Positions 42,048 through 51,665 of a stretch of DNA of 53,340 bases are shown here, one piece after another. Each line of letters begins with the position of its first letter. The first letter of the stretch is position 1. Where the stretch lies: contig NZ_NTMG01000042.1 of the NCBI RefSeq assembly GCF_002487355.1, forward strand, positions 1 to 53,340. The letters run 5' to 3'. The notes beneath the pieces are model-generated. The model saw only the letters and a program-made list of their open reading frames with translations. It made no database searches and was not told the origin of the DNA. Made by a program: the position numbers and the translations under genes. This DNA comes from Candidatus Methanoperedens sp. BLZ2. GTDB taxonomy: Archaea; Halobacteriota; Methanosarcinia; Methanosarcinales; Methanoperedenaceae.

Positions 42048-43332
42048 TACAGGCATTTGTACCAGCGCTTGAAAAGAAAATATTTTTTCCAGACTCTGAT
42101 AAATTATCCCTTGCCTGGAATTCCAATGGAAGATATGCAGAAGGAGCACAAGATAATATCCCAAAATAATTTTTTCCCAATAATTGTTTGACTTTATCTT
42201 TATATTCAAAAACTTTTTCTCCAAAAGCTGTTGTAACACCCACATCTAAGAAGAAATAAGTAAATCTGTCATTATATTTTAAATTTTTTAACGATGATAT
42301 AAATAATTCAAACTTTTCCTCTACTATTTCGTATACGAGAGCCACATCCTCTGAATAATCCGATAGATCAGCATAAAATGGAAATAGCTCAAATGGATAA
42401 TACGACCCAATTCCAAGCAGGAAAACTCCATTTGTTTTTTTATTAAAAAATAAAAGTTCATATGGAATATATAACTTATATTCTCCTTTTTCAAGTTTCC
42501 CTAACAAATCTTCTTTCTTTTTTTCAGCAGCATATATTAGATTTTCCACTGCCTCCACCGGGGCCATACCGTCCAGCGATATTAAAATATTCTTTTCAAA
42601 GATTGCTTTGAATTCTTTGATAACCGTAAATTCTTTATTGACATTTCGCCTGGTTTCTTCTATTGTTTTTCCTTTTTCTGAAAAAATATCATCGTAAATT
42701 GCATTGACATCTTGTTTTTCAATTACCAGAGCTGCGATCCCGCCTCCAATATCCCTAAAATTACAGAATATACTTGGGGAATTGATTCTGACCTGCGTAT
42801 GCATTACATTTACGCCAATTATAGGTACACTATAACCAGTTTGTTTTGCAAAGATTTCAAGTATCGTTGGGGGAAGGTAAAAAATATTATCTTTATCACA
42901 ATATTGCGCAAATTTACTGGCATATTCTTTCTGGTTTTCGATGGTAGCTCCTTTACATTGTTTACTATAATAATACCCTTTTGCAAAAAACTCAGCTGAT
43001 TTAAGGACGCTTGGTACCCTGACAAGAGGAAAATGCAGTACTATACATCCATTATTACATTTTATCATTTTCGCAAGTTTTCCTGCCGAGTTTATTACTC
43101 CTTTTTCATTGACACCTTTTACTCTTATCTTTGCATCGTCATCTCTGCAAAGGACAAGTGCTGCCCCATCTGTCCGCATATCTTCAGGAAATATCATTCC
43201 ATCTACTGAAGCTCCGATTTGCGGTATTTTACCAAACTCCTTATGAAAAATGTCCAGCATTGATTGGTACTTGCCATTGTATTTTAATGTTGCATAAAAT
43301 AAAATAAGATTTGGATGAAAATCATTTCTCAA
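42037..43332 (-). CDS. FIST-domain sensor protein, N-terminus apparently frameshifted
   Basis: 431 residues from a TTG at 43332. The pattern H-P-N-L-I-L-F-Y-A ... G-K-I-P-Q-I-G-A-S-V-D-G (about 4-46) is the FIST N domain and S-Y-Y-P-F-E-L-F-P-F-Y-A-D (about 330) lies in the FIST C part. Upstream the same frame continues K-S-I-T-F-F-T-N-K-K-D-H-E-Q without a start codon; adding one A to the run at 43407-43410 would join it to a GTG at 43415 with GG upstream, 2 bases after the Roadblock stop. FIST domains bind small ligands. Confidence 0.7.
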   Translation of the reverse strand: MRNDFHPNLILFYATLKYNGKYQSMLDIFHKEFGKIPQIGASVDGMIFPEDMRTDGAALVLCRDDDAKIRVKGVNEKGVINSAGKLAKMIKCNNGCIVLHFPLVRVPSVLKSAEFFAKGYYYSKQCKGATIENQKEYASKFAQYCDKDNIFYLPPTILEIFAKQTGYSVPIIGVNVMHTQVRINSPSIFCNFRDIGGGIAALVIEKQDVNAIYDDIFSEKGKTIEETRRNVNKEFTVIKEFKAIFEKNILISLDGMAPVEAVENLIYAAEKKKEDLLGKLEKGEYKLYIPYELLFFNKKTNGVFLLGIGSYYPFELFPFYADLSDYSEDVALVYEIVEEKFELFISSLKNLKYNDRFTYFFLDVGVTTAFGEKVFEYKDKVKQLLGKNYFGILSCAPSAYLPLEFQARDNLSESGKNIFFSSAGTNACIKI

Positions 43333-43416
43333 ACGGGCTTTTTCAATAAGGTCATTGGCAGCTTGCTCATGATCTTTCTTATTTGTGAAAAATGTGATTG
43401 ATTTCGTTTTAACACC

Positions 43417-43770
43417 TTATGTCACACATGCTTCTATGAATTTTGTCGCACGCAGCGTTTCAAGGGATATAAGCTGCTGGTTAGCTTCAGCTTTAGCAAC
43501 AGTAACAAGAACTGTAGACTTTGAAGACGGAGCTATCAGGATACGGTTGTTCCTGAAATAAAAAATAGTTTCCTTCAAACCTTCCCGGTTCATTTCCCCG
43601 AGCACCCGGCTTATGTGTTTCTCAAGCCAGAACATAGTTTCCAGAAGGTGTTCCCTGTAACCAGGAACCCTTATGGTTATGGGCACCCCATCTATCCTGT
43701 ATAACATACAGGCTTCAATTCCTTCAATATCATAGAGTTGATCAAGAGTATCTTCAAGCTCTATTTTCAT
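43417..43770 (-). CDS. Roadblock/LC7-type protein
   Basis: 117 residues from the ATG at 43770 (the longer frame overlaps the KaiC-like gene). The N-terminal helix is followed by G-I-E-A-C-M-L-Y-R-I-D-G-V-P-I and the C-terminal I-L-I-A-P-S-S-K-S-T-V-L-V-T-V-A. This is the dynein-light-chain 7/MglB fold that regulates small GTPases or ATPases. It overlaps the KaiC-like gene by 17 bases and is followed by the FIST gene. Confidence 0.7.
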   Translation of the reverse strand: MKIELEDTLDQLYDIEGIEACMLYRIDGVPITIRVPGYREHLLETMFWLEKHISRVLGEMNREGLKETIFYFRNNRILIAPSSKSTVLVTVAKAEANQQLISLETLRATKFIEACVT

Positions 43771-44680
43771 AGCTCTTTTTCTCCTCCCCCAGGACAAGTT
43801 CAAGAATTTGTTGCGGGTCTTCATCATGTACCCAGTTTTTCCGCACGGATTCAATCTTTACCCTTATTTTTTGACCCGGCTTTCCCATGGTTTTTGTTTT
43901 TTCAATAGCTTGCATAAACCTGTCATCGAATCTGGTTTTTGGCATAACCCGGTCAATTTGTTTTTTTGAAGCTCTCAGTACGATTCCTAATCCTGCTTCT
44001 ATGGAATAAGGATATATTCCTTCACCATGTTTTGATCCCCTGTGTTTCATTATCCTGATAGTCCTGTCATACATCTCCCCAAAACCAAGATTTTGCAAGA
44101 ATAGAACCGTATCAGATAAATACAACGGTGTAGATAATAACCTGTTCATATGTTGAAAATCCCCGGTTGTTCCATAATTGGTAGCAGTTGCACCATCGGC
44201 CGGCTCTTCAAGAACTACAACTGTGGTTCCAAATGCTCGCAGATCCTGGAATATTGTACTGATCGATTTTCTTTTTTCTTTATCAGAATAAAATGTAGGA
44301 TATGTAAAAGGATCAATTACTATCCTTGGATTTGCTCCTGGACTTGATTTCTTTATGATCTCTGTAATATCAAGGCTCGGAAACTCGAGGTCTTCTCCAA
44401 AAATATGGACTATTTTCATATCCCCTGTCTCTATATAATCTTTAATGGCCCCCCATCCTATGTCTTTGCAATCACGGATGATCTGTTGCTCTGACATCTC
44501 AAAGGAAACATAAATTACTTTTTCACCGCGATCCAGGCCGAAAAGTGAGTATTGCAATGCAAAAGTGGTTTTACCGACACCCGGCCCTCCATAAATAGAA
44601 TTGACAGTATTTTTTCTGAAACCTCCATCCATCAATTCATCCAGACCATATATCCCTGTTAAAGTCCTACCCGTTTTCAT
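43754..44680 (-). CDS. KaiC/RAD55-like RecA superfamily ATPase
   Basis: 308 residues. Walker A is G-G-P-G-V-G-K-T-T (31-39), the catalytic Glu/acidic residue is in Y-V-S-F-E-M-S-E, and Walker B is R-I-V-I-D-P (about 118-123). A C-terminal extension from about 220 is charged. Archaeal RAD55/KaiC-like ATPases occur in signalling loci. It heads the operon with the Roadblock and FIST genes. Confidence 0.82.
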   Translation of the reverse strand: MKTGRTLTGIYGLDELMDGGFRKNTVNSIYGGPGVGKTTFALQYSLFGLDRGEKVIYVSFEMSEQQIIRDCKDIGWGAIKDYIETGDMKIVHIFGEDLEFPSLDITEIIKKSSPGANPRIVIDPFTYPTFYSDKEKRKSISTIFQDLRAFGTTVVVLEEPADGATATNYGTTGDFQHMNRLLSTPLYLSDTVLFLQNLGFGEMYDRTIRIMKHRGSKHGEGIYPYSIEAGLGIVLRASKKQIDRVMPKTRFDDRFMQAIEKTKTMGKPGQKIRVKIESVRKNWVHDEDPQQILELVLGEEKKSYENRA

Positions 44681-44794
44681 AAACTACAACCTCATCATTA
44701 TAATGTTATACAGTATGCCTTGGAGAATATTTATAGTTTAGTATTGAAAAAAAGTTTATACAGTAAAAAATCGCCCCATATTCCGGTAAATAGA

Positions 44795-46786
44795 TTATTG
44801 AATCGTATTTGACCTCGAAAATCGTTCTACATTTTTATGCCTGAAATCGGGCAATATCCTGTCAAAGTATTTGACGACGACACATGGTTCAATGCATCTT
44901 CCACATCGGGTACAAACTTTTCCGATTTTAAGGTCAGGCTCAAGAACAATGGCATTAACAGGACAGACTTTCAAACACACACCGCATTTTGTACACTTTT
45001 TTATTCTTATCAGCTGCTTTGCAGTATTTTCAAAAACGGATCGTGCATCTTCATCTCCCGGCGCATTAACAGAAATGTGCCCTGATGAGAATATCCTGAC
45101 ATTCCCATCTTTTGTATTGATCAATAACACACCGAGATCTTCTGAAAAAACATTTTCACCCAGGATATTTGCGATATTTTGCACTTCCCGGGGCAAAAGT
45201 CCTGTGATATTTCCTTCCATTGTATATCCGCCTGTCCTGCATGGCGAAACACCTCCTGTCACTGTTATACCGAATTCTTCTTTTTTGGACATCAATTTCG
45301 TATTTATTTTGAGTTCTTCAGCAAGACGGATCATCTTTGGAGGAAGTGTTTTCCAGCGCCAGAACCCGTGCCTGATAAACGCCTCTTCCAGACCATAGTC
45401 CTTTGCCCAGTTCAAAAGATATTCGTTCCACCGCATAAAAAGCTCAGGATGCAGCTGGCCGAACCTGTAATATTCCGCGCTCAGTTCTGCAGGGCAAAGC
45501 CAGCACCCTACGCGCTCAAAACCCTCGTCATAAAGGGGATTATATTCAAGCTTACGATAAAAAATGTAAAGCCACACCTCGATGGCGCGCCAGTTCCGGA
45601 TCGGGAACACGCTCACCTGGCCTGGAATGAACGGATTCTCTTCTTTTGGGGCGATACGTGAGCGCATGAATGATTCATATCTCCTTTTTCCATCAATTGT
45701 AAGGCATTTTTGTCCTGTGCGCGTGCACTCTTCTATTACTGAATTAATAGGGGCAAGTTTGCAGACCTTGCAGCACCACCTGAAATCCTTCGCAGGAGGC
45801 CCGAAATCCGGAAGATTCTTCCAGAATGCTTCATTTACATTGACTTCAATAAGATCGATATTGTTTTCCCTGCAGAATCTGCGTGCGAATTCAACAGTTT
45901 CCGGGAACTCGATGCCAGTATTTGCAAAGAACACTTTTATTGGTTTTTTCACAGCGCTGCGGGTAAGATCAAGCGTGGTCAGGCTGTCTTTGCCTCCTGA
46001 AAATGAAACATAGACTGGTGTTTCCCTGAATTCTTCCTGGTTGGCAATTCCCTTTATGGTATTGACAGCATCCTTAACAAGCCGTTTCATGTGAGGCGCA
46101 TTTGCCCGGATGACATCTTCAAGCCGTGGTTTCCCTGGCAAAAAAGTTACTTTTTCTGATCCGATCTTTTTTATCTTTAACGATTGCCCCGGGGTCTTCA
46201 GCCCTGTGCTGCCCCTGTATGCTATCCCGAATCCGCAAAGGTTCTTACCTGTTACAAGTACGGTGTCCCCTTTTATGATATCATCAGAGCATTCAATTAC
46301 TTGCTTCCCATCAAGGTTTTTCCCGCTAAGATGGCGTCCGCCGGATGAGATCTTTACGAGTTTTTTACTTATTCGTGATGCGATAAGCGCACATGCCCCT
46401 TCGACCATTAGATCGAGCTTGAAAGCAAGCTCTTTCATATCGAATCTCAATATCCCGAAATGCAACCCGTCCACGATTATTTCATCTGTTTTATCTTCAC
46501 CAGGGATTTTATTCAAAAGGATAAGCTTTTCAGAAATAGGATTTTCACCAAAGGATTTTGAGATCAGGTCATTGATTATATTTTTTTCATGGGGTGAAGC
46601 AAAACGAACATCCCCAGGTGGGGACAGGTCAACCTTTGACCCTTTTTCCCTGCATATCCCGCATTGAGCTTCCAGTAAGGGGATATTGCATTTATGGCAC
46701 CAGAAAAGAAGACTTTCGTCGAGATCGAATGAGGTGTTTATATTTGGATTTTGGTTTTGTTTGGTAATATGCATTTTATAAGTCAC
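44795..46786 (-). CDS. PUA-PAPS reductase-ferredoxin fusion protein
   Basis: 663 residues. Zinc ribbon at the N-terminus (C-H-K-C at 30-33, C-G-I-C at 42-45), a PUA-like RNA-binding domain (about 135-220, K-G-D-T-V-L-V-T-G), an adenylyl-transfer/PAPS-reductase domain with S-F-S-G-G-K-D-S-L (about 270-278), D-F-R-W-C-C-K-V-C and G-C-W-L-C-P, and a C-terminal 2[4Fe-4S] ferredoxin (C-T-K-C-G-V-C-x3-C-P; C-T-R-C-G-R-C). The family is known in methanogens but its reaction is not settled: the ATP-pyrophosphatase loop and RNA-binding domain point to a tRNA or sulfur-transfer role rather than simple sulfate reduction. Confidence 0.85.
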   Translation of the reverse strand: MTYKMHITKQNQNPNINTSFDLDESLLFWCHKCNIPLLEAQCGICREKGSKVDLSPPGDVRFASPHEKNIINDLISKSFGENPISEKLILLNKIPGEDKTDEIIVDGLHFGILRFDMKELAFKLDLMVEGACALIASRISKKLVKISSGGRHLSGKNLDGKQVIECSDDIIKGDTVLVTGKNLCGFGIAYRGSTGLKTPGQSLKIKKIGSEKVTFLPGKPRLEDVIRANAPHMKRLVKDAVNTIKGIANQEEFRETPVYVSFSGGKDSLTTLDLTRSAVKKPIKVFFANTGIEFPETVEFARRFCRENNIDLIEVNVNEAFWKNLPDFGPPAKDFRWCCKVCKLAPINSVIEECTRTGQKCLTIDGKRRYESFMRSRIAPKEENPFIPGQVSVFPIRNWRAIEVWLYIFYRKLEYNPLYDEGFERVGCWLCPAELSAEYYRFGQLHPELFMRWNEYLLNWAKDYGLEEAFIRHGFWRWKTLPPKMIRLAEELKINTKLMSKKEEFGITVTGGVSPCRTGGYTMEGNITGLLPREVQNIANILGENVFSEDLGVLLINTKDGNVRIFSSGHISVNAPGDEDARSVFENTAKQLIRIKKCTKCGVCLKVCPVNAIVLEPDLKIGKVCTRCGRCIEPCVVVKYFDRILPDFRHKNVERFSRSNTIQ

Positions 46787-46913
46787 AAAATGGTTTCATG
46801 TTAATATAACAAAATGCTTTATTAAATTTTGGTATGAACTCATTTTTTGATCCACTCAGCGATGAGAACTCACTGGGATAAATTTATTTATTAGGAACAA
46901 CAACCTAATCTCT

Positions 46914-48296
46914 GTGTTCCTATTTATTAATAGAAAAAATGAGCTGGAAATGCTTGATGAAAAATCCAGACAGCCAGAGCCTCAATTTACAGTGATTTAC
47001 GGCAGGCGAAGAACTGGAAAAACCGAATTGATAAAACAATTTTGCAGGGATAAAGAGTATATTTATTTCCTGGCAGATAAAAGAGGCACGGCCTTAAATG
47101 CAATCAGGTTTTCATCAATAGCAGCGGATCATTTTAAGGATGCAGCCCTCAAAATAGAAGATTTTTACCTGTTGTTCGATTACATTCAAAGACGATTAGA
47201 CGATACGAAAAAAACAGTCATTATAATAGATGAATTCTCATATTTAGTCGAAAAGGATGATTCAATATCTTCGGTTTTCCAGGGCATATGGGATGAAGTC
47301 CTTGTTAAAAAAAATGTTTTTCTAATTCTGTGCGGTTCATCTATTTCAATGATGGAACAAGGTGTGCTTTCATATAAGTCTCCCCTTTATGGCAGGAGAA
47401 CAGGTCAGTGGAAACTGGCACCGTTCTCATTTAAAGAAATGAAGGAATTTTTTCCGAATTCTTCATTGATCGAGCGTGCGGAGATTTACAGTGTTCTTGG
47501 GGGGATACCGTTCTATCTCAACCAATTTAAGAAAAAAAATCTGTTCTCAAATATTGAAGAGAAAATTTTGGCAAAGGGTGAACCTCTTTATGAAGAAGTT
47601 GAATTTTTATTACGGGAAGAATTACGTGAATACTCATCATATTATTCGATATTGGAAGCCATCGCTTCAGGAAGCACAAGAGTAATAGAGATCGCAGAAC
47701 ACTCAAAGATAAAAACCGGGGATCTTCCAAAATATCTTAGCACATTGATCAAACTTGATATCGTTGAAAAGGTCCATCCAGTTACAGAAAAGGAGAAAAC
47801 AAAAAAAACTATTTATAAAATGAAAGATAATTTTTTCAATTTCTGGTTTAAATTCGTATATCCGCATAAAAATGACATTGAGATAGGAAACACTCAAAAA
47901 GTAACAGATATTATCAAACAAGAGTTCACTGCTTATGTGGGGCATATCTTCGAAGACATTGTCAAAGAATTCCTGATAAATATGAATTCAAAAAAATTAG
48001 TTCCATTTAACTTCACAAAAATTGGAACATGGTGGAGCGGAGACAGACAAATTGACCTTGTCGCCCTGTCTAAAAATGAAGCGTTATTTGTGGAATGCAA
48101 ATGGCAAAATCGTAAAACTGATGTAGATATTCTAATAAACCTGGTTGAAAATGCAAAATTCGTGAATTGGCAACGTGAAAAAGATCATTTTATGGTTGTT
48201 TCAAGATCTGGTTTCACTTTGAAAGCAGAAGATTTTGCAGAAAAACAGGGAATATCACTTATTACTGAAACTGAATTGAAGAGGGGTTTTGAGTGA
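46914..48296 (+). CDS. Archaeal AAA ATPase (DUF234/ATPase 2 family)
   Basis: 460 residues with a GTG start. The N-terminus has F-I-N-R-K-N-E-L then Walker A G-R-R-R-T-G-K-T-E (about 30-38), Walker B I-I-I-D-E-F-S-Y, and sensor L-I-L-C-G-S-S. The C-terminal half has a winged helix (about 240-280) and the DUF234 nuclease-like region with F-E-D-I-V-K-E-F and V-E-C-K-W (about 404-408). These proteins are common in archaeal genomes, often in variable regions; function unclear. Confidence 0.85.
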   Translation: MFLFINRKNELEMLDEKSRQPEPQFTVIYGRRRTGKTELIKQFCRDKEYIYFLADKRGTALNAIRFSSIAADHFKDAALKIEDFYLLFDYIQRRLDDTKKTVIIIDEFSYLVEKDDSISSVFQGIWDEVLVKKNVFLILCGSSISMMEQGVLSYKSPLYGRRTGQWKLAPFSFKEMKEFFPNSSLIERAEIYSVLGGIPFYLNQFKKKNLFSNIEEKILAKGEPLYEEVEFLLREELREYSSYYSILEAIASGSTRVIEIAEHSKIKTGDLPKYLSTLIKLDIVEKVHPVTEKEKTKKTIYKMKDNFFNFWFKFVYPHKNDIEIGNTQKVTDIIKQEFTAYVGHIFEDIVKEFLINMNSKKLVPFNFTKIGTWWSGDRQIDLVALSKNEALFVECKWQNRKTDVDILINLVENAKFVNWQREKDHFMVVSRSGFTLKAEDFAEKQGISLITETELKRGFE

Positions 48297-48297
48297 A

Positions 48298-49095
48298 TCA
48301 CATTTTCCTGTTCCTTCTCCTTCGAGTTATTCCCAGCTTCCTGATATTTCCTATCGTTCCAAGATCTGTCCCGTCAAGCAAAAATGCCCTTGCATTTTCA
48401 AGCTCGATAGCATGGTTGGCAAAAACAGGCCCCAGTAAATCCTCATGTATGGACTCATTGAACGGTATCCCTCCGCACAATTCGTTAAATGCAGGCATAA
48501 TAATTACTTCAGGATCCATCCACTCAATATCCCCATAATGATCTCGTATTGATTTCTCGATAAAATGCGTCCTTATCCACACCTTTTCAGAAACAGCATG
48601 CCCCAATGAATCCGTGAGCCTTACACTGGGATGGTTATGGGATACCATCACGTATTTTGCAGATAACAACTCCTCAACAGGCCAGGTATGGCCATGAAAA
48701 TAACCCGCGCCGTCAAGCACAAAACCCCGCATGTCTTGCAATGTAACATTTCCGGTAATTAGCTCCTCAATATCCCCGTCATGATTCCCGGGCACGATAT
48801 CAACAGGCGCATAAGCAGCTATTGTTTCAAGAAAATCCGGGATTTCTTTTTTTTCCTGCCATGATGTATGTGGTACATTATGTTTGATATCCCCAAGAAG
48901 CACGATCCTGTCCGGCTTCATATTTTCAAGATACTCACATATGCGCTTTTTTCTTTTTTTCACCTGGCTGGGGATTGAGAAACCCTTGTGATAGAGCTCC
49001 CATTCGATGCCAAGATGAATATCCGCGATCACAAGAACTTTTATAGTGTTCTTGACGACAAGTGCGGGTTCATTCAAAATAGGGGTTACTGTCAT
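48298..49095 (-). CDS. Metallophosphoesterase (COG1407 type)
   Basis: 265 residues. The calcineurin motifs are A-D-I-H-L-G (24-29), G-D-I-K-H (about 68-72), G-N-H-D-G (about 100-104), H-G-H-T-W and S-H-N-H. It is the archaeal ICC-like group. Its stop nearly abuts that of the convergent ATPase gene. Substrate unknown, often linked to nucleic-acid metabolism. Confidence 0.85.
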   Translation of the reverse strand: MTVTPILNEPALVVKNTIKVLVIADIHLGIEWELYHKGFSIPSQVKKRKKRICEYLENMKPDRIVLLGDIKHNVPHTSWQEKKEIPDFLETIAAYAPVDIVPGNHDGDIEELITGNVTLQDMRGFVLDGAGYFHGHTWPVEELLSAKYVMVSHNHPSVRLTDSLGHAVSEKVWIRTHFIEKSIRDHYGDIEWMDPEVIIMPAFNELCGGIPFNESIHEDLLGPVFANHAIELENARAFLLDGTDLGTIGNIRKLGITRRRRNRKM

Positions 49096-49257
49096 TATTG
49101 ATATCCATTATTTGACATAATTAATTGATATTCCTGATGGGCATATAATTAATGGACTGCATATATAGTTTTCAGCTAATTTCTTGCCAGGTTATAGTCA
49201 AAAAGAGAAAGATAGAATGGAAAAAAATATCGTTAGACAAATCAACAATCCATATAT

Positions 49258-50265
49258 ATGCATGAATATGACGCAATAATTGCCGGGGCAAGTTTTGCTG
49301 GACTTGCGGCTGCCGATAGCCTGGAAGGGGATATACTTCTCATAGACAGGAAGGAAATCGGAACACGGCAGACTTCGGCGTGCGGGACTTTCACCTCAGT
49401 ATTAGAAGAGTCAGGATGCAAAAACTCGATAATGCAGGAATTTGACACACTTACGCTGCATATTCCTGATGAAAGAAAAGTTGAATTGATCGAGCCTATC
49501 AGTACATTTGATTATGAAAAATTCTGCAAAATAATAGGGCAGCGCTTAAAAGTGAAAACCCTGAAAGCATCTGTAAAAGGTGTTGCGGGAGATGTGGTTT
49601 TTACAGATTCGGGAAATTTCAGTTCACAATGTATTCTTGATTGTACGGGCTGGAGAGCAGTCCTTGCCAGTTCTCTCAGGCAGGATTATGTTGACAAAAG
49701 AAATCTTGCATTCGGCCTGGAATCAGAGGTGGATTATACGGATGACAGCTTACATTTGTTGGTTGATCCTGAAATTATCCAGCAGGGGGCAGCCTGGATT
49801 TTTCCGATAGGAAATAAATCCAGGATCGGAGTGGCAAGTTACGCAGGAAAAACCCAGATCCTGCCACAACTTCGCGGATTCACAAGAACACTTGGTCATG
49901 AAATTTCAAAAACCCATGGCGGTTATATTCCATTCGGCCTTCGTGAACCTGTGGTTGATAATCTATTCATGGTAGGAGATTCTGCGGGTATGGCGCCGCC
50001 AACGACAAGTGAAGGAATACGCCCCGCGATAAACTTCGGCAGGGAATGTGCAGGGATCGTCCAGGGTATAATAGATGGTGATAAAATGCTAAAAGATGGC
50101 CTTATTGAGTACAGGGATATTGTAAATAAGAGTAAGAACAGATACAAGTGGCTGCTTAATATGCAAGCGCCGCTTCTTGATAATATTGTACCCGGAACCA
50201 TCAAAAAGGCCGCATGCAGCAGTATATTTTCAAAAATATTTCAGAAAATGTATCTTGGGATTTGA
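49258..50265 (+). CDS. Geranylgeranyl-reductase-type FAD oxidoreductase
   Basis: 335 residues. The FAD Rossmann motif is A-I-I-A-G-A-S-F-A-G-L-A-A (6-18); the flavin-contact motif is L-F-M-V-G-D-S-A-G-M-A-P-P-T-T-S-E-G-I (about 236-254), diagnostic of geranylgeranyl reductase-like enzymes. C-S-x-C-G appears as A-C-G-T-F. It may saturate isoprenoid chains of lipids or quinones. The ATG is the 49258 one, with no clear ribosome site, so the transcript may be leaderless. Confidence 0.8.
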   Translation: MHEYDAIIAGASFAGLAAADSLEGDILLIDRKEIGTRQTSACGTFTSVLEESGCKNSIMQEFDTLTLHIPDERKVELIEPISTFDYEKFCKIIGQRLKVKTLKASVKGVAGDVVFTDSGNFSSQCILDCTGWRAVLASSLRQDYVDKRNLAFGLESEVDYTDDSLHLLVDPEIIQQGAAWIFPIGNKSRIGVASYAGKTQILPQLRGFTRTLGHEISKTHGGYIPFGLREPVVDNLFMVGDSAGMAPPTTSEGIRPAINFGRECAGIVQGIIDGDKMLKDGLIEYRDIVNKSKNRYKWLLNMQAPLLDNIVPGTIKKAACSSIFSKIFQKMYLGI

Positions 50266-50432
50266 TTCGTAGTGATATCGCAAAGATGATCAAAGAGAAT
50301 ACAAAGAAAGAAATTCCCTCAATCAATGTGTGTGGTTCGGAGATAATCTCTGGACACCAAGCTGCTATCATGGCTCTGTTGGCAGTGCTGGGATGTAGTA
50401 GAGAGGTATATCCAATCACACAATTTAGATGA
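50214..50432 (+). CDS. Short ORF of uncertain status
   Basis: 72 residues, overlapping the end of the flavoprotein gene by 52 bases in another frame. The latter part (N-V-C-G-S-E-I-I-S-G-H-Q-A-A-I-M-A-L-L) looks like real protein, and the codons after the flavoprotein stop could be a decayed gene joined to it. I cannot name a family. Confidence 0.3.
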   Translation: MQQYIFKNISENVSWDLIRSDIAKMIKENTKKEIPSINVCGSEIISGHQAAIMALLAVLGCSREVYPITQFR

Positions 50433-50630
50433 AAATAATAGGGAATAATTCTGAAATCGCTATATACAGGCCATGGACAATTTTTCCGGGGTATACCAGT
50501 GACTGCAACGCACGCTCGTTCTCGTGCATCCATTGGAATATCTTGAACAAAAATAATAATCGTGGTCGCTAAAATCGGGGCACGAATAAAACTACAAAGA
50601 ATAAAAGTAGAAATAAGGGGATATAGATAA

Positions 50631-50879
50631 TTGGAGTATATTCGTACTTCCATTTGCATCAAATTTCATAAGTTCTTACACTTAAAACCTAAGGGGGTTT
50701 TATTATTGGGTTCATACACCTGGCATACTTGTTTGAACGTACAAGATTTTGCAGCTACGTTTGGCTGCGATTTCCATGTTTTTCATCGGAAACCTCATAA
50801 TAACTCAGAATATATAGCAGCTGTTTATGTTAAAGAGAACATTCAAGATTTCGAGAAAATTTTTAGATACTCTTTTTAA
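50631..50879 (+). CDS. Short ORF of uncertain status
   Basis: 82 residues with a TTG start (another TTG at 50706 lies behind aaggggg). It has Cys/His-rich elements (H-T-C ... F-G-C-D-F-H-V-F-H). It lies between accessory-looking sequence and the 50930 gene. May be a fragment. Confidence 0.3.
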   Translation: MEYIRTSICIKFHKFLHLKPKGVLLLGSYTWHTCLNVQDFAATFGCDFHVFHRKPHNNSEYIAAVYVKENIQDFEKIFRYSF

Positions 50880-50929
50880 AGATATATACTCACATCGGAT
50901 GGAGCAATTTTTATGACAGATTCGTAATA

Positions 50930-51454
50930 GTGGAACCTATCTGGTATATAAAATCAGATGGGGATATTCTTGTTGATTGTGTTTGCATAGATGACATAAT
51001 TTACGATTTTAAAAAACCTTTTGGGAAAGTTGCAGCAGAAATAATAGACGAGGAAGCCAGAGAATTTATTGAGCAAGCTTTAATAATTGAAAAAAATTAC
51101 ATATTTCTATGCGATAATCCAATATTTTTTCCTTATAACCGTGTGGATAAATTTATTAATAGTCTTAAAGAAATTGATAATTTACAAGACATTGATGGAC
51201 TTATTCATTATCACATTGATGAGAAAGAATTGAACGAATATGATATCAGAACACTTCAACTTTATAGCAATGAAATTCGTAATTTAAGTAAAAATGAACA
51301 ATTAGGTTTGGTAATCTCTCAAAAAAATCCCCTAAGAAATTTCCAATTACTGGAACAAACAGAATTTATCAGTAATCTTTTTACTGAATTTAATAAGGGA
51401 GAAATTTCCATTACAGGAAAGCTATTTAATGAAAAGCTGGAATCCAAGATTTAA
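50930..51454 (+). CDS. Protein of unknown function, AT-rich
   Basis: 174 residues with a GTG start. Acidic, soluble, no membrane span. The N-terminus (W-Y-I-K-S-D-G-D-I-L-V-D) has a beta-hairpin look. Strong A/T bias like the following genes suggests the same acquired segment. No family recognised. The 211 bases after it hold an AT-rich promoter-like stretch. Confidence 0.5.
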   Translation: MEPIWYIKSDGDILVDCVCIDDIIYDFKKPFGKVAAEIIDEEAREFIEQALIIEKNYIFLCDNPIFFPYNRVDKFINSLKEIDNLQDIDGLIHYHIDEKELNEYDIRTLQLYSNEIRNLSKNEQLGLVISQKNPLRNFQLLEQTEFISNLFTEFNKGEISITGKLFNEKLESKI

Positions 51455-51665
51455 TGTTGGTTCTATGATTATGGTAGTTCAATTGAATAATGCAAATGTA
51501 AGATTTAGAATATCGAAAAAACTAATATATCTTGACAGAGTGTAGTAGTTTATTTGGCTGGGCTATAATTTGATCCGGCTTGTGGAGAAACATAAACCAG
51601 AATATTATATAATGATATTAAGATGAGGCAAAATAGTTAAAAAATAATAATAAAGAAGTGACATA

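Noticed and set aside
44871-46667. Several long + strand frames (140-185 codons) opposite the PUA-PAPS reductase gene
   Set aside because: They are antisense shadows: the minus-strand product has clear domains over the full length and these have none.
50201-50662. 153-codon minus-strand frame with hydrophobic stretches
   Set aside because: It overlaps the 3' end of the flavoprotein gene and an AT-rich spacer, has no ribosome site or recognisable motif, and is likely chance.
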